Source of the DNA: Dialister hominis
Lineage (GTDB): Bacteria > Bacillota > Negativicutes > Veillonellales > Dialisteraceae
DNA: 64,000 bases
Assembly: GCF_007164725.1 (NCBI RefSeq)
Contig: NZ_AP019697.1
Span: forward strand, 974,001-1,038,000
Reading direction: 5' to 3'
Within the stretch, counting starts at the first letter, position 1; each line of letters opens with the position of its first letter. The translations under genes were made by a program, and so were the position numbers. This document shows positions 62,149 to 64,000 of the stretch, in pieces. The notes below the pieces were generated by a model, which had not been told where the DNA came from, did no database searches, and worked only from the letters and a program-made list of their open reading frames with translations.

Positions 62149-62943
62149 TCAATCTTTGAAATGAAACAAAATAATTGCAGATGCTATGGCAACATTTAAT
62201 GACTCAACACCGGCAATCGGTATATATACATTAAAGTCTGTCATTGCCAGAATTTCCGGACTGATTCCATCTCCTTCATTCCCGAATACAAAAATACAAT
62301 CCTCTGGAACATTTGCCTCTTTATAAGGCAGCGCATTTTTTAATGCAGTCCCAATGAATGATATCCCGGATTTCTTCAGATCCTGCAGAAACTCCAGTGA
62401 AATATTTTCGTAGACAGGGATTCTTAAAATGCTTCCCATGGAACTTCTGACTGCTTTGTCTGAGTAAGCATCTGTACAGCCTTTCGTAAGAAGAATCCCC
62501 TTTACTTCAGCAGCTGCCGCAGTCCTGATAATAGTACCGATATTTCCCGGATCCTGTATGCTGTCTAATAAGACATATCTGCCTTTCATGGGATTCTTTA
62601 AACGCGCGGGATCAGGCACTTCCTTTTTTACTATAAGAAGTATTCCCTGACTGTGTTCCGTAGATGATATTAATTTCATTAATTTATCATCTATAAGCAG
62701 TAATTTCCAATGGAGAATTTTCGCACGTTCAAAAAACTGATTTAAATTTGAATCATCTGCATACCGTGCTGTAAAAAAGCATATGCAGTCTTCAATTCCT
62801 AAATCATTGGCATCATAAACACTACGGATTCCCTCCATAACAAATAATCCAAATTTGTCCCTGTATTTCCGATGCTTCAGCTGCATCGCGCATTTTATCC
62901 ATCTGTTAGTCTGACTTGTTATTAATTCCATAGTGAATACCAA
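62149..62943 (-). CDS. SpoU/TrmH-family RNA 2'-O-methyltransferase
   Basis: 264 residues: N-terminal substrate-binding domain (ITSQTNRWIKCAMQLKHRKYRD) and C-terminal SPOUT knot with LLDSIQDPGNIGTIIRTA, VFGNEGDGIS and IPIAGVESLNVAIASAI. Acts on rRNA or tRNA ribose; the exact site is not predictable. About 30 bases from waaC, so likely cotranscribed. Confidence 0.9.
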   Translation of the reverse strand: MVFTMELITSQTNRWIKCAMQLKHRKYRDKFGLFVMEGIRSVYDANDLGIEDCICFFTARYADDSNLNQFFERAKILHWKLLLIDDKLMKLISSTEHSQGILLIVKKEVPDPARLKNPMKGRYVLLDSIQDPGNIGTIIRTAAAAEVKGILLTKGCTDAYSDKAVRSSMGSILRIPVYENISLEFLQDLKKSGISFIGTALKNALPYKEANVPEDCIFVFGNEGDGISPEILAMTDFNVYIPIAGVESLNVAIASAIILFHFKD

Positions 62944-62975
62944 TTAAGCTTACATAAAAATACTCCAGCCGCTGG

Positions 62976-63956
62976 TTAGAGCTTCAATATCTCTTTTGCC
63001 TTATCGTAAACCGTAGAAACGGCGATTGAACTCATTTTACCATCACCGGCCGTCAAGATGACACTGTTATCATTGCCATAAGGCCCGCTTCTGTCGGCTT
63101 TCGTAGGACCAAACAAAGCAATGATCGGTGTATGCATTGCATTAGCGATATGCAGTGGACCCGTATCGCTGGAAATATGCAGCGATGCCATCTTTTCGAG
63201 TGCAGCCAGTTCGAGAAGGTCTGTCTCACCAACAAAATCAACTATATATGATGATGTGTAATAACCGGTAATTTTCTCGGATAAATCCTTCTCATTTTTT
63301 GTACCAGATATGACTGTATAAATCCCCAGGGCTGAGAATTCTTTTGCTAATTCACCCCAGTATTCTATCGGCCATTTCTTTTCCTCGCCGCGGGTCCCCG
63401 GGACAATGACGACATAATCCCCATTGACACCATGCTGGGCCAACTTTGCCTTCACAGTCTCTTCCTGCTTTGAGCAATCCCTGATCGGGAATTCGATTTC
63501 ATCACAATTACATCCCAGGTATCTCATTACGTCAAGGAGCTGTTCAATAATATGTCCATGCTTGTGAGGTCCGGAAATCGGTTTGCTTACTAGGAAGCTG
63601 CCTTCACGTGCGTCATTATACCCAATCCTTGTGCTGCATCCGGAAAATGCTGCAATAATCGCACTTTTGGCTATCATTTGAAGATCTATGACCAGATCAA
63701 ACTTCCTGCTGTGAAGTTCTTTTCTGACAGATAAAAGATACTTTAAATCCTTAATCTTTTTTCTATCAACCAGAAATATTTCATCAATCCAGGGAAGTTC
63801 AGGAAGAATCTTTGCAAACGCAGGATGAACAGCCCAGGTTATGCGGGCTTCCGGGAAAGATTTTCTCAGAGCATACAAAGAAGGAAGTGCGTGAATGATA
63901 TCCCCCAAAGAGCTCATTTTAACAATCAATATATTTTTATATGTCTTCCTTGCCAT
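62976..63956 (-). CDS. waaC: Lipopolysaccharide heptosyltransferase I-like GT9 enzyme
   Basis: Adds heptose to the Kdo-lipid A core at the inner membrane. 326 residues of GT-B fold: ILIVKMSSLGDIIHALPSL at the N-terminus and HISSDTGPLHIANAM...ALFGPTKADRSGPYG as the ADP-sugar site. WaaC rather than WaaF is preferred by the SSLGDIIH-LPSL and TRGEEKKWP patterns. Its presence is the main evidence here for an outer membrane. Confidence 0.88.
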   Translation of the reverse strand: MARKTYKNILIVKMSSLGDIIHALPSLYALRKSFPEARITWAVHPAFAKILPELPWIDEIFLVDRKKIKDLKYLLSVRKELHSRKFDLVIDLQMIAKSAIIAAFSGCSTRIGYNDAREGSFLVSKPISGPHKHGHIIEQLLDVMRYLGCNCDEIEFPIRDCSKQEETVKAKLAQHGVNGDYVVIVPGTRGEEKKWPIEYWGELAKEFSALGIYTVISGTKNEKDLSEKITGYYTSSYIVDFVGETDLLELAALEKMASLHISSDTGPLHIANAMHTPIIALFGPTKADRSGPYGNDNSVILTAGDGKMSSIAVSTVYDKAKEILKL

Positions 63957-64000
63957 TGTCTCTATATCCTAAACCAGCTAATTTTTGATATACAAAGTCC
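63937..64000 (-). CDS. C-terminal end of an upstream gene (cut by window edge)
   Basis: An open frame enters from the right edge and reads DFVYQKLAGLGYRDNGKEDI before a TAA at 63937-63939, overlapping the waaC start by 20 bases. The composition looks protein-like and overlap fits an operon, but 20 residues are too few to identify it. Confidence 0.4.
   Translation of the reverse strand, partial: DFVYQKLAGLGYRDNGKEDI

Noticed and set aside
1-64000. CRISPR array, prophage or defence island
   Set aside because: No regularly spaced repeats, phage structural genes or known defence families were seen; the only mobile DNA is four IS elements and their relics.

Overview
The window looks like a chromosomal segment of a Negativicutes bacterium (Veillonellales; a Dialister-like genus is my best guess, not proven). 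Gene order and families are Firmicutes-type: yicC-remA-gmk-rpoZ-coaBC, priA-def-fmt-rsmB-rlmN-stp-prkC-rsgA-rpe, rplU-prp-rpmA, a SAM-I riboswitch on metK, and FakA/DegV. A WaaC-type LPS heptosyltransferase at the right edge implies an outer membrane, the combination expected of diderm Negativicutes. Host genes are AT-rich to moderate; two insertion sequences are visibly more GC-rich. Almost all host genes are on the minus strand. The host plus-strand genes are rqcH, a P-type ATPase and one small unknown gene; two of the four transposases are also on plus.

Layout. 1-3.3 kb: hslO-mtnP-mtnA-ahcY (redox chaperone, then methylthioadenosine and SAH salvage). 3.4-14 kb: priA through rpe, covering replication restart, translation initiation and maturation, rRNA methylation, a PASTA kinase/PP2C pair, and a ribosome GTPase. 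14-15.4 kb: metK under a complete SAM-I riboswitch. 15.5-19.7 kb: dapF-yicC-remA-gmk-rpoZ-coaBC. 20-26.2 kb: rqcH, an IS1249-type element in repeat-rich DNA, and a Zn/Cd-type P-ATPase. 26.2-29.1 kb: dapB-asd-dapA with a clear promoter. 29.3-33 kb: rplU-prp-rpmA and ispA-tlyA-nadK. 33.1-36.9 kb: pepQ-efp-asp23-asp23-nusB and a Kae1-like gene broken by one in-frame TAG. 37-43.4 kb: a seven-gene cobamide assembly operon (cobU-cbiP-cbiB-cobS-pduX-cobD-cobC). 43.5-47.2 kb: an IS256 element with 8-bp target duplication, a small unknown gene, and an IS1182 element. 47.2-57 kb: an unknown gene plus degV-fakA, a U32 peptidase-mutS2 pair, pduO, ndk and htpX. 57.1 kb: tRNA-Pro(GGG). 57.2-59.9 kb: an ACT-domain gene, hom and thrB. 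60-61.2 kb: an IS30 element. 61.2-64 kb: a ChbG-like deacetylase, a SpoU methyltransferase and WaaC.

Functional themes. One is the aspartate family and SAM cycle: asd, dapA, dapB, dapF, hom, thrB, metK, ahcY, mtnP and mtnA are all here, with metK SAM-controlled. The second is late cobamide synthesis plus PduO, giving adenosylcobamide. The third is ribosome biogenesis and quality control: rsgA, rlmN, rsmB, tlyA, efp, rqcH, prp and nusB.

I see no CRISPR array, prophage, recognisable defence system or wholly new gene cluster. The less ordinary signals are the nonsense-interrupted Kae1-like gene, a tandem set of GNA-triloop micro-hairpins at about 21.8 kb, palindromes sharing the ends of the IS1182 element, duplicated ends on the IS1249-type element, and a few unusual motif residues (PriA DEEY, PrkC HCD). 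Nothing here was checked by database search; family names rest on motif recognition.
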